Notes: generated by a model not told the origin, from the sequence alone. DNA of 52,078 nucleotides from Bacteroidales bacterium (GCA_003150235.1 QAMW01000012.1:1-52078); one strand, 5' to 3'. Counted from the stretch's first letter, positions 24,488-33,216 are shown. Numbers and translations are program-made.

Positions 24488-25189
24488 ATGAATAATTATA
24501 ATTTGGATTCATTCAATTCACAGGCGCTTGACAATCGTGTGTCGCAGGTGATGAAGAGGGTTTATGTAAAGATGTTTCTCGCCCTCCTTGTGACCGCAGG
24601 AGCAGCATGGATATGCTCCTGCATTCCTAATCTCGTCTATTTTCTTGCGGCTAACCGCTGGGTCTACTGGGGACTTCTGATTGTGGAACTTCTCATGGTA
24701 TTCGGTATCAGCGGAGCAGTCAACAAGATAAGCTCACCCGTGGCGACATTGCTGTTTTACGCGTTTGCGATACTCAACGGAGTCACATTCTCGTTGATAT
24801 TTTATGCCTATTCCACAGTATCGATTTTCAAGACATTCATCATCACTGCCGGAGTGTTCGGCGCAATGAGTGTCTACGGTTACTTCACGAGCCGTGACCT
24901 GACAAAAATCGGCAACTTCCTGTTTATGGCGTTGATAGGTCTTATCATCGCAAGCGTAGTCAACATTTTCTGGGCAAATTCGACACTTGAATGGATTGTA
25001 TCTATCGCAGGTGTGCTTATCTTCATCGGTCTTACCGCATGGGATACCCAGCAGATCAAGCGTATGGCTGAATACAACGGCGGTTTCTCTCTGCCGCGTC
25101 TCGCAACCATAGGCGCGCTCACGCTCTATCTCGACTTTATCAATCTTTTCCTCTATCTGCTCCGCTTCTTCGGTGCATCAAGAGACTGA
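24488..25189 (+). CDS. Bax inhibitor-1/YccA family membrane protein
   Basis: 233-residue inner membrane protein with seven hydrophobic helices. Family motifs are NGVTFSLIFYAYS, the GLTAWDTQQIKRM segment before the last helices, and GALTLYLDFINLFLYLLRFFG at the end. Bacterial members are proposed to act as pH-sensitive calcium leak channels or in membrane protein quality control. A near-match -7 box (TAACTTTTG, about 24427-24435) lies in the gap after argS. A strong terminator follows. Confidence 0.93.
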   Translation: MNNYNLDSFNSQALDNRVSQVMKRVYVKMFLALLVTAGAAWICSCIPNLVYFLAANRWVYWGLLIVELLMVFGISGAVNKISSPVATLLFYAFAILNGVTFSLIFYAYSTVSIFKTFIITAGVFGAMSVYGYFTSRDLTKIGNFLFMALIGLIIASVVNIFWANSTLEWIVSIAGVLIFIGLTAWDTQQIKRMAEYNGGFSLPRLATIGALTLYLDFINLFLYLLRFFGASRD

Positions 25190-25209
25190 TAACCAACCGT
25201 CCAAAATAC

Positions 25210-25247
25210 AAAGGGGTCGCGCAAATGTTGGCGCGACCCCTTTTTCA
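25210..25247 (+). terminator. Rho-independent terminator after the Bax-inhibitor gene
   Basis: Perfect 13-bp stem (25210-25222 with 25231-25243), 8-nt loop and a T5 tract at 25241-25245, 21 bp after the stop. Confidence 0.92.
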
Positions 25248-25259
25248 TATATAACAGAT

Positions 25260-25530
25260 GAGTCGTCAGACAGGGTCTCTAACGACCTTAGGGTCATTGG
25301 GAAACGCATAGCCGTCATCACCCCATGAAAATCTCTACAGGGACATCACTTTGCGATGTATGATTGAAAATCAAGGTTTTGCGCCTAAAAAAACACCGCG
25401 TAGCTGTAGGGGTTGCTGGAAGGCAACCCGCGTTGCAAGGGTGTTGTTACCCGGCGACAAAGAGGCGGTTATGCCTGCCGGGAGATTTCGCGGAAGAATG
25501 TGGGAGGGGTTAGTCGGTCAATGTCAACTT
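25260..25530. repeat. Intergenic repeat region before the epimerase operon
   Basis: No gene seen. It holds the TGGAAG-loop hairpin repeat (25388-25429) and two small dyads (ACATC/GATGT near 25343-25358, TGATT/AATCA near 25361-25374). A 72-codon frame at 25351-25569 runs through the repeat and into the promoter, so I do not accept it. Confidence 0.55.
25388..25429 (+). repeat. TGGAAG-loop hairpin repeat, plus-strand copy
   Basis: Positions 25388-25412 are identical over 25 bp to the reverse complement of 19676-19700. The hairpin that follows has stem GGGTTGC/GCAACCC (25410-25416, 25423-25429) and loop TGGAAG. Confidence 0.75.
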
Positions 25531-25537
25531 TTTTCAT

Positions 25538-25545
25538 TATCTTTG
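25538..25545 (+). promoter_or_regulatory. -7 box of the epimerase-to-mrp operon
   Basis: TATCTTTG, 20 bp before the ATG at 25566; no clear -33 box. Confidence 0.6.
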
Positions 25546-25565
25546 AGCCATAAACATTACCCGCT

Positions 25566-26594
25566 ATGAAACGTGTATTGATAATTGGCGCAGGTGGCTT
25601 TATCGGCGGTTTCATAGCCGCGGAGAGTCTTCGCCGTGGCTACGAGACATGGGTAGGTGTGCGCGAATCGACATCGCGCCGCTATCTCAAAGATGAGCGG
25701 CTGCATTTCGTGACCTTTGACTACGACTTACCGGAGGCAATGGAAACGGTGTTGAAAACCTCTCTTCCGGAAGGAGAAAAATGGAACTGGATAATCTATA
25801 ACCTCGGAGCCACGAAAGTGACCAATTACAGCGATTTCAACCGTATCAATTTCGGATATCTGCGTACATGCGTGGAATCGCTGCAGGCAACAGGCATGGT
25901 TCCGGAGCGTTTTCTCTATATGAGCAGTCTCAGCGCGCTCGGACCCGTTGATGAAAAGACCTATCAGCCTTATACCTCGACCACTGTACCCGACCCCAAT
26001 ACAAAATACGGCATGTCGAAAATCAAGAGCGAGACACTGCTTGAAACAACCCCTGACTTCCCCTGGATTATCTTCCGTCCCACTGGCGTCTACGGTCCTC
26101 ACGAACAGGACTATCTCATGATGGTAAAATGTATCGATAGCCATTGGGATTTCGGAGTCGGCTACCGCAAGCAACTGCTGACCTTCATCTATGTCGACGA
26201 CCTTGTAAACGCCATGTTTGACGCGCTGGAGAAAGCTCCCGTGCGCCACAAATACATTATCAGCGAAGGACGCGCCTACACACAGTCGGAGTTCCGCAAG
26301 ATTGTGGCGCGCAAACTCGGCAGAAAGTTTGTCATTCCCGTGAGACTGCCATTGTGGATGGCGAAGGTGGCAAGCGTAGTCGCCGAGAAATACGGCATCC
26401 TGAAGATGAAGCCCTCAACACTCAATTCCGACAAATACAAGATAATGAAACAGCGCAACTGGAGCGCCGACATCTCCGACGCGCAACGCGATTTCGGATT
26501 CAACCCCGCAACGTCGCTCGAAAAGGGAATTGAAGCTACCGTAGAGGCATATCGCCGCGAGAAAAACCGTAAAACCGATGACCATGACAGATAA
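25566..26594 (+). CDS. NAD(P)-dependent epimerase/dehydratase family protein
   Basis: 342-residue extended short-chain dehydrogenase. Rossmann motif IIGAGGFIGGFIA at the N-terminus, YxxxK catalytic pair in KYGMSKIKSE with the upstream serine in LYMSSLSALG, and RPTGVYGPHEQDY downstream. The nucleotide-sugar or other substrate cannot be told. First gene of a five-gene plus-strand operon; its 3' end overlaps the next gene by 17 bp. Confidence 0.88.
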   Translation: MKRVLIIGAGGFIGGFIAAESLRRGYETWVGVRESTSRRYLKDERLHFVTFDYDLPEAMETVLKTSLPEGEKWNWIIYNLGATKVTNYSDFNRINFGYLRTCVESLQATGMVPERFLYMSSLSALGPVDEKTYQPYTSTTVPDPNTKYGMSKIKSETLLETTPDFPWIIFRPTGVYGPHEQDYLMMVKCIDSHWDFGVGYRKQLLTFIYVDDLVNAMFDALEKAPVRHKYIISEGRAYTQSEFRKIVARKLGRKFVIPVRLPLWMAKVASVVAEKYGILKMKPSTLNSDKYKIMKQRNWSADISDAQRDFGFNPATSLEKGIEATVEAYRREKNRKTDDHDR

Positions 26595-26862
26595 CCGCTA
26601 TAACCGTCCTCCCTGGTGGATGACAGTAGTGATACTTATGATGCTGCTGCCTCTGTTTTCATGGCCGATGGTGATTGCATCGTTGCCGCCCGAAGATGAC
26701 GGCAACAACTGGAAAATGCTTATCTATATTTTCCCGATTTATGCCATACTGAGCGCATATTATGCTTACCGTTGCTATGCCGAACGCAAAGAACTGAGCA
26801 TAATCCTGCTTGCGGTGTTGCTTCTCGCATATCTCGGAATAACATTCGCATTGTTGGTATGA
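26578..26862 (+). CDS. Small membrane protein of unknown function
   Basis: 94 residues with three likely transmembrane helices (about 14-34, 46-65, 71-93) and a proline/tryptophan-rich start (NRPPWW). It begins inside the epimerase gene (ATG 26578, or 26584 for the second Met) and its TGA overlaps the ATG of the LRR gene, so both joins suggest translational coupling. I recognise no family. Confidence 0.65.
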   Translation: MTMTDNRYNRPPWWMTVVILMMLLPLFSWPMVIASLPPEDDGNNWKMLIYIFPIYAILSAYYAYRCYAERKELSIILLAVLLLAYLGITFALLV

Positions 26863-27821
26863 CAAGGATTATACGCAGATTGTTGATTGCAGCATGGCTC
26901 TGGCTATCCTTTGTACATGCGTCAGCGGTGACTGTACCGGAATATGCTTATACCGGCGACATGTCGATAAGCGGTCCGGTTATTGGCGATGGTGTGACCG
27001 CCATAGGAGAAGGGGCTTTCGCCGGTTCCGGAGTACAGACAGCAATCATCCCCGCAGGTGTGAAGAATATAGGGGCGCATGCCTTTGCCGACTGCCACAA
27101 GCTCGTCAAGGCAGAAATTCCCGAAGGAGTCACCGTGCTCCATGCCGGTACTTTCCGCGGCTGCACCTCTTTACGTGAGGTATCATTGCCCTCGACACTG
27201 GAGAAAATCGAAAGTGATGTGTTTGCCGCCACGGCATTGGAATCAATCGACCTGAGCCGCTGTACAAGGCTGCGCGCAATAGGTGAACGCTCTTTTGCCG
27301 GATGTGAAGCATTACGCAGCATAAAACTGCCCGATAATATCACCCGCATCGAAAACAGTGCTTTTTTCGGATGCATGGCTCTAAATGAAATGGATTTTCC
27401 CACATCGCTGCTCTACATAGGCGACTGCGCCCTTGCATGCACCGGCAATATAAGCATGATACATCTTCCCGCATCACTCTGCCGCATCGGCTCAAATGCA
27501 ATGGAAGGGATGATGAGCCTATCGGGCATAGATGGCTCGGATCTGAAACGTGTGCCGGCACTTGGTGACAACGTATGGTACGGGCTTCCACAGTACGACA
27601 TCCGGCTTACAGTTCCGGCTCATCTGCGCGACACATTCCTCTCCTCTCCCCAATGGTGTGAATTCAACATTACCGGGAATACGGGAGCGATTGTCTCGCC
27701 GACAACGACAGATTCCGGCATAAAAAACGTAATGCATTACCGCGTGTCGGAAATAGACATTACAGTGACCATATTTAATGACGGCACACGCCGCGTTGAC
27801 AAGATATTAAGAACAAAGTAA
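26859..27821 (+). CDS. Secreted BspA-type leucine-rich repeat protein
   Basis: 320-residue exported protein. Signal peptide (1-24, LLIAAWLWLSFVHASA) followed by about eight LRR_5 repeats of the Treponema/BspA type, such as VTAIGEGAFAGSGVQTAIIP, VKNIGAHAFADCHKLVKAEI and ITRIENSAFFGCMALNEMDF. Such proteins usually mediate surface contacts. Start chosen at 26859 because it gives the signal peptide and overlaps the preceding stop as ATGA. Its place between metabolic and RNA-modification genes is unexpected for an adhesin-like protein. Confidence 0.87.
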   Translation: MTRIIRRLLIAAWLWLSFVHASAVTVPEYAYTGDMSISGPVIGDGVTAIGEGAFAGSGVQTAIIPAGVKNIGAHAFADCHKLVKAEIPEGVTVLHAGTFRGCTSLREVSLPSTLEKIESDVFAATALESIDLSRCTRLRAIGERSFAGCEALRSIKLPDNITRIENSAFFGCMALNEMDFPTSLLYIGDCALACTGNISMIHLPASLCRIGSNAMEGMMSLSGIDGSDLKRVPALGDNVWYGLPQYDIRLTVPAHLRDTFLSSPQWCEFNITGNTGAIVSPTTTDSGIKNVMHYRVSEIDITVTIFNDGTRRVDKILRTK

Positions 27822-27827
27822 CCGTAT

Positions 27828-28586
27828 ATGGGAAAAAATAAATTACGTAAATTCAGCGAGATGGAGTCGATGGACTGTGTATTTCAATACCCGTTCGGCA
27901 TACTTCGTGAAAAAGGCTTCCCGATGAAAGGAAGCTGGGGACGCGACTATTTCGGCAACGACAATCCTATCGTGCTTGAACTTGGATGCGGCAAAGGTGA
28001 GTACACTGTCGGGCTCGCGGAGCGTTTTCCCGACAAAAACTTCATAGGCATCGACATCAAGGGCGCGCGCATGTGGACAGGTGCCTGTCAGGTACGCGAC
28101 CGTGGCATCAGAAACGCCGCGTTTTTGCGCACAAGCATCGAGTTGCTTCCCAGCTTTTTCGCCAATGACGAGGTTGACGAGATATGGATAACATTTCCTG
28201 ACCCGCAGATGAAAAAAGTAACGAAACGCCTCACCGGCACACGCTTCATGAGCCTTTACCGACAGGTGTTGCGCGACAATGGCATCGTGCATCTGAAAAG
28301 CGACAGCCCGTTTCTCTACTCATACACCCGTTACATGGTTGAGCATAACGGATTCAGGAAAGTAACCGACACAGCCGACCTGTATCATGACCCGCAGGGT
28401 GTGAGCGACATCCTCAACATACGCACATTCTATGAGCAGCAGTGGCTCGACCGCGGACTGACTATAAAATATATATCCTGGCATCTCGACCGGTCAACAC
28501 CTCTTTCCGAGCCGGAAGTCGAAATAGAGCCTGACACTTACCGCAGCTTTTCCCGTGGCGAACTACAATGCCCGGACAAATGTTAA
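27828..28586 (+). CDS. trmB: tRNA (guanine-N7-)-methyltransferase
   Basis: 252-residue SAM-dependent enzyme making m7G46 in tRNA. Motif I is VLELGCGKGEYTVGLA, followed by FIGIDIKGARMW, and the family-specific ITFPDPQMKKVTKRLT holds the catalytic aspartate. HLKSDSPFLYSYT is also typical. It follows the LRR gene by 6 bp. A C-terminal tail of about 25 residues extends beyond the core. Confidence 0.94.
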   Translation: MGKNKLRKFSEMESMDCVFQYPFGILREKGFPMKGSWGRDYFGNDNPIVLELGCGKGEYTVGLAERFPDKNFIGIDIKGARMWTGACQVRDRGIRNAAFLRTSIELLPSFFANDEVDEIWITFPDPQMKKVTKRLTGTRFMSLYRQVLRDNGIVHLKSDSPFLYSYTRYMVEHNGFRKVTDTADLYHDPQGVSDILNIRTFYEQQWLDRGLTIKYISWHLDRSTPLSEPEVEIEPDTYRSFSRGELQCPDKC

Positions 28587-28609
28587 TACCCAAATAATTC
28601 ATAGCCAAA

Positions 28610-29722
28610 ATGGAAACATTATATCCCAAACTCATTCTTGACGCGCTGACCAATGTGCGCTATCCCGGAAACGGTAAAAATATCGTGGAACTCGGAATGG
28701 TTGAAGATGACATCCGCATCGACGGCAACAAAGTGAGTTTCTCGCTCATATTTGACAAGCCTACCGACCCGTTTGTCAAGTCGCTTGTAAAAGCCGCCGA
28801 GACGGCGCTTACCACTTTCATCTCTCCGGAAATAGACGTGAAAGACCGCATAAGCGTCAAGTTCAAGAAAGAAAATCCCGCACCAAAAGCAGAGGAACGC
28901 CCGCTGCCGAAAGTAAAAAACATCATAGGTATCTCCTCGGGTAAAGGCGGCGTAGGCAAATCCACGGTCGCAAGCAATCTTGCCGTGGCACTTGCCCGTC
29001 TCGGCTACAAGGTAGGGCTGTTGGATGCCGACATATTCGGTCCCTCCATACCCAAGATGTTCGGTGTCGAAGATGCGCCTATCTATATGGAAAATATCGA
29101 CGGACAGGACATGATAGAGCCGATAGAGAAATACGGTGTAAAATTACTCTCGATAGGATTTCTCGTCGACAAGAATTCCCCGGTACTTTGGCGCGGTGCT
29201 ATGGCATCGCGCGCCCTCAATCAGCTTATCATGCAGGCATCGTGGGGTGAACTCGACTATTTCCTCATCGACATGCCTCCGGGAACAAGCGACATACATC
29301 TCACACTTGTACAGACTCTCGGCATAACAGGAGTGGTCATCGTCAGCACACCACAGGAGGTGGCACTCGCCGATGCCCGCAAAGGGATTGCCATGTTTAC
29401 CGACGAGAAGGTCAATGTGCCTGTGCTTGGCATAGTCGAGAATATGGCATGGTTCACTCCCGCCGCGCACCCTGATGAACGCTACTACCTGTTTGGTCGC
29501 GACGGTGCCGTCAAACTTGCCGAAGAGCTTCATGTGAAGGTACTTGCCCGGATACCTATCGTCGGTACAATCTGTGAAGGCGGTGACTGCGGGTCACCTA
29601 TCGCGCTGAAAGACAGCATTACCGGTGAAGCGTTCATGGATTTGGGACGCGCCGTCGTCAATGCGGTTGACGAGCGTAACTCGACATTGCCGCCTACCTC
29701 GGCAGTAGAGACCCATTCCTGA
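28610..29722 (+). CDS. mrp: Mrp/NBP35-type Fe-S cluster carrier ATPase
   Basis: 370-residue P-loop ATPase expected to carry Fe-S clusters to target proteins. An N-terminal DUF59-like domain (about 1-95) is followed by the deviant Walker A GISSGKGGVGKSTVASN, YFLIDMPPGTSD and VENMAWFTP. The C-terminal CxxC that holds the bridging cluster in many relatives is not visible at VENMAWFTPAAHPDERYYLFG; remaining cysteines are in TICEGGDCG. The variant appears usual for Bacteroidales. Last gene of the operon; its stop at 29722 directly abuts the convergent exchanger gene. Confidence 0.92.
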   Translation: METLYPKLILDALTNVRYPGNGKNIVELGMVEDDIRIDGNKVSFSLIFDKPTDPFVKSLVKAAETALTTFISPEIDVKDRISVKFKKENPAPKAEERPLPKVKNIIGISSGKGGVGKSTVASNLAVALARLGYKVGLLDADIFGPSIPKMFGVEDAPIYMENIDGQDMIEPIEKYGVKLLSIGFLVDKNSPVLWRGAMASRALNQLIMQASWGELDYFLIDMPPGTSDIHLTLVQTLGITGVVIVSTPQEVALADARKGIAMFTDEKVNVPVLGIVENMAWFTPAAHPDERYYLFGRDGAVKLAEELHVKVLARIPIVGTICEGGDCGSPIALKDSITGEAFMDLGRAVVNAVDERNSTLPPTSAVETHS

Positions 29723-30727
29723 TCAATGTATTGCCGAGATTACCAGGTAAGTCATATATCCCACATAGCAGAATGCGAGTACCGCTCCTTCGCCACGGGT
29801 AATAACGCGCTTGCCTATAATCTGACCGAATATCCACAGCAACAATGAGCCTCCTACAAGGGTGCTGAAATCGACCACTGAAATCGTGCCGGTGTCAAGC
29901 GGGCTGATAGTGGAGCAGAATCCAAGTATAAAAAACACATTGAATATACATGCTCCCACTACATTGCCGAGCGCAATGCCGGGCTGCTTCTTGACAGCCG
30001 CCACGACCGATGTGGCGAGATCGGGCACTGAACTTCCTATGGCTACAATGGTAAGACCTACCAGTCCCTCTGATAGCCCTGCTTTCAGGGCTATCCCCGA
30101 TGCACCGTCGACTATCCAGTTTCCACCGACTATCAGTGCGGCAAGACCGCCAAGGATACATACTACGGCAAGCCACATTTTCATGCCGGGTTTAGACTGA
30201 TTTTCCGGTTTCGCGGCAGAAGAACTGTCACCGGCATTTTGTGGCACCGGCGGCTGGGGTTCACGTGCCATCTCGAATGTATATGCCATGAAGATGATAA
30301 AAAATGCTATCAGCATCAGTCCGTCGGTACGGCTGATGAAATCAGCTGTGCCGTCAAACAGTTTGTCGTCACCGCAGAAAAACAGGGCGAGTGAAGCAAG
30401 CACAAGCATCGGAAGATCCTTCCACAGCATATCCTTGCTCATGTGGATAGGGTTGATGAGAGCCACGACTCCGACCACAAAGAGTATGTCAAATATATTC
30501 GCGCCCACAATATCGCCAAGTGCGAGTTGTGATTTACCGCTCAATGTAGAAGTAAGACACACCACAAAGTCAGGTGTCGATGACCCGAAAGCCACGACAG
30601 TAAGACCGATTATCAGATTTGACACCTTGAAATGACGCGCCACAGCCGATGCTCCGTCGGTAAGATAATTACCGCCTGCAATAATGAGTACCGTACCCAA
30701 AATCAAGAAAATGATATCGTGAGCCAT
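29723..30727 (-). CDS. CaCA-family calcium/sodium exchanger
   Basis: 334-residue inner membrane antiporter with two inverted halves of five helices. Both alpha-repeats are present: VVAFGSSTPDFVVCLTSTLSG with LALGDIVGANIFDILFVVG, and IVAIGSSVPDLATSVVAA with IALGNVVGACIFNVFFILG. The central loop (about 165-200) is hydrophilic, QPPVPQNAGDSSSAAK. The family exchanges Ca2+ for Na+ or H+. The gene is followed without any gap by the end of mrp on the other strand. Own promoter not evident. Confidence 0.92.
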   Translation of the reverse strand: MAHDIIFLILGTVLIIAGGNYLTDGASAVARHFKVSNLIIGLTVVAFGSSTPDFVVCLTSTLSGKSQLALGDIVGANIFDILFVVGVVALINPIHMSKDMLWKDLPMLVLASLALFFCGDDKLFDGTADFISRTDGLMLIAFFIIFMAYTFEMAREPQPPVPQNAGDSSSAAKPENQSKPGMKMWLAVVCILGGLAALIVGGNWIVDGASGIALKAGLSEGLVGLTIVAIGSSVPDLATSVVAAVKKQPGIALGNVVGACIFNVFFILGFCSTISPLDTGTISVVDFSTLVGGSLLLWIFGQIIGKRVITRGEGAVLAFCYVGYMTYLVISAIH

Positions 30728-30798
30728 AATTCAGATAATTGCGTTATACCCCTATAACAATCCTCCGCTCACTTTTATCTTTGGGACATTAAATATTT

Positions 30799-31998
30799 TC
30801 AGAAGCGGGCACCGACGTTGAAGGTCACTGATTCATTGGAATTGAAGAAAGTATAGCCGCTTCCATAGTAGGCACGACCGTCAAAGCGCACCGACATCGA
30901 TGCAAACAGACTGCGATGATTAAACACAAATGCTGTCATTACCTTGATATTGGTGGAAAACATATCTTTTCTTCCCTCCGTAGAGTCTTCGTAGGAGTGT
31001 TTATACCCGAGAGAAGGCAGCGCAGTAATATTAAACAACCATTTTCGGGGCTTCATCACGCAGTTATAGGCATAGCCTACCATAAGGTCATAATCGGTGT
31101 ACCGGAAATTATAATGGTCGGTGTCACCGGGAAGATAGTTAAGCATATCGGCTGGCAGACGGGAGAAATCCAGACCGATTTTCTGATGGGTATAACTGAA
31201 TCCTGCAATCATTGACCCCGCACTTTTCAACTGATACTTTGAATAGCAATAGGCGGCTGCCTGAGAATATTTTCTGTGATTAAAGAAATAATACAAGTCG
31301 ATTACTGTCGACTCCTGATTCACCCCGTCAAACTCAAAATCCAGTTTCTGCCCTGATGACGGCTTGAATTTTCCAAACTTTGTAACATGTGCCCCGCCTT
31401 TGGTCGACGAGTTCTGATAGTTGGCGGCAAAAAGCGCACATGTGAAATTGAACTCAAAGTTGGTCCGGTTAGACACCGGATTACCTATAAGCTCATTGGC
31501 ATTAAAATCATATCCGACACTCACCGCCATAAAACAGAGATGGGCACCGATGTCACTGTAGACATCAGAAATCATTCGTATCGAAGTACTTTTAGAAAAA
31601 GTGAGCATGTAGCTTTGCGCCCAGTTATAGGATTTCCCTATTATTTTCCAGTTTTTCCCGGTACCTACCACATAATCCTTGTCATACGAATTAAAAGTGC
31701 GGTCACCCCAGTTATATACGTTCACACAAAATTGCGCAAATTTCGGATATCTTATACGAGGGTCATTTATACGGAATCCTGAATTGATAAGTCGGTTCAC
31801 CCATGTTTTTCCAGGTAGCGGAGGCATAGTATCAACCGGCGTCAAAGAGTCGACCGTAATTCCGGCAACCGTATCGCACGAGTCGGGGATTAGCAGCGCA
31901 ACGGGCATTTCGGAACCGCCAGCAAATGCCGGAACCTTGACCGCGCAGACCGCCCAAATCGCTATTAAAACATTTAATAATCCCCTCGCTCTCATCAT
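30799..31998 (-). CDS. DUF4421 outer membrane-like protein
   Basis: 399-residue exported protein of family DUF4421, function unknown. Signal peptide 1-26, then the family signature VYNWGDRTFNSYDKDYV and GKNWKIIGKSYNWAQSY. The rest alternates hydrophobic and polar residues and ends in VTFNVGARF, consistent with an outer membrane beta-barrel. The start may be Met1 or Met2 (31998 or 31995). Promoter box TAACTTTG 18 bp upstream. Confidence 0.85.
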   Translation of the reverse strand: MMRARGLLNVLIAIWAVCAVKVPAFAGGSEMPVALLIPDSCDTVAGITVDSLTPVDTMPPLPGKTWVNRLINSGFRINDPRIRYPKFAQFCVNVYNWGDRTFNSYDKDYVVGTGKNWKIIGKSYNWAQSYMLTFSKSTSIRMISDVYSDIGAHLCFMAVSVGYDFNANELIGNPVSNRTNFEFNFTCALFAANYQNSSTKGGAHVTKFGKFKPSSGQKLDFEFDGVNQESTVIDLYYFFNHRKYSQAAAYCYSKYQLKSAGSMIAGFSYTHQKIGLDFSRLPADMLNYLPGDTDHYNFRYTDYDLMVGYAYNCVMKPRKWLFNITALPSLGYKHSYEDSTEGRKDMFSTNIKVMTAFVFNHRSLFASMSVRFDGRAYYGSGYTFFNSNESVTFNVGARF

Positions 31999-32015
31999 AA
32001 ATATTTAAGCGTGTG

Positions 32016-32023
32016 CAAAGTTA
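32016..32023 (-). promoter_or_regulatory. -7 box for DUF4421 gene
   Basis: TAACTTTG on the minus strand, 18 bp before the start codon; the upstream region is AT-rich without a clear TTTG at the right spacing. Confidence 0.6.
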
Positions 32024-32095
32024 CCATTTTATTTTTTATAGATAAAACGGCAAGCGTGGTTTATGGCTATTTATACCATAAACCACGCCATTATG

Positions 32096-33157
32096 TCAAT
32101 ACATGGGAGTAAAAGGTGCATGCTTTACCAGAAGTGACGTTACGTCACCTACAAAATCCTTAGATTTGGAGGTGTCAAGCTTCATGACCGAAGCACCGGG
32201 GCGCAGGTCACACTTCTTAAGATCGATATAAAATACACCCAGGTTGGTGACTATATCAAAATAATAAAGCCTGTCACGGATGTTGCTGAACGAGCGCCAT
32301 TGCGTCGATGACACATTGGGTTCCGTGGAAATCGTATAAAGATAAGGTACCGATACATTCATCAGGATACTGCGTATGATTGACAAGCCAAGATCGGCAT
32401 CATTAGTCTTGTCAACATGTCCCTGGAAGAAATAACCGCGCACAAACCGGTCGGGACTCTTGACTGTTCCCGGCAACATGTTTTCACCGCCAACCTTCTG
32501 CCAGTAATTATTTATCGCAATCATCGCAGGATACTGTGGATCATTGGTCATTGCCGGCATATCCTCCCCTTCATACACTTTCACTGCTCCATGGTCAAAC
32601 TCCAGTATCGCACATCTGCCCTCGGCATCGGTGATACCCCAGTGAAGGGTTGATACCGTTCCTCCGTCAAAAGTTGCACCTGAAATACTGAAATCCTGTT
32701 TTTTAAGCACCTCCACCACTTCGGGGGTAGTGGCATTCATGTCTAAAAGCCAACCGACAAACATGGCAAGCGACATATCGGGACGCCCGACAGTCTGCTC
32801 ATTGGCATAGACCGTACCCTTACAAAACAAACCGTTTATGACAAGCCCCTTTTCATTCATACCCTCAGTTATACCTCCGTCATATCCTACCGCGTAAATC
32901 GCGCCATACTTTGAGGTCCATGTCACAGACCCCGGCTTTGTATTGCCTTTCTTCTTCATTCCACGCGGATATACATATAGATTGGTAGGAATAGGTGTCT
33001 TCCAGTCAAGTGACCTTCCCACTATACGCAGCACACTGTCAGCCGATGTCGTCGTTGTTGTGTCTCCAACATAGAGAATACGCGAGCAGGCATCGGACTT
33101 ATTCACTCCGAGAAACGCCATAAAGACGAAAAAACAGAAAATAACCTTGAATTTCAT
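32096..33157 (-). CDS. Choloylglycine hydrolase-family (Ntn) amidase, exported
   Basis: 353-residue N-terminal nucleophile hydrolase of the bile salt hydrolase/penicillin V acylase family. The signal peptide would be cut after SDA, exposing Cys24 (A-CSRILY) as the catalytic nucleophile. Other family residues are visible: GRSLDW (Arg/Asp), GGITEGMNEKGLVINGLF, MTNDPQYPAM (the Asn loop) and SPDRFVRGYF (Arg). Bile salt hydrolase, penicillin acylase and N-acyl homoserine lactone acylase activities all occur in this family, so the substrate cannot be read from sequence. Location would be periplasmic. No -7 box was found. Confidence 0.88.
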   Translation of the reverse strand: MKFKVIFCFFVFMAFLGVNKSDACSRILYVGDTTTTTSADSVLRIVGRSLDWKTPIPTNLYVYPRGMKKKGNTKPGSVTWTSKYGAIYAVGYDGGITEGMNEKGLVINGLFCKGTVYANEQTVGRPDMSLAMFVGWLLDMNATTPEVVEVLKKQDFSISGATFDGGTVSTLHWGITDAEGRCAILEFDHGAVKVYEGEDMPAMTNDPQYPAMIAINNYWQKVGGENMLPGTVKSPDRFVRGYFFQGHVDKTNDADLGLSIIRSILMNVSVPYLYTISTEPNVSSTQWRSFSNIRDRLYYFDIVTNLGVFYIDLKKCDLRPGASVMKLDTSKSKDFVGDVTSLLVKHAPFTPMY

Positions 33158-33216
33158 TGTCGTAATAATTAAGCTTTTACGCTAAACACGACATTCTCGG
33201 CTATAGTTCACCATGA

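Noticed and set aside
30776..30783. Plus-strand TATCTTTG box
   Set aside because: No plus-strand gene follows; it lies before the 3' end of the minus-strand DUF4421 gene and is probably chance.
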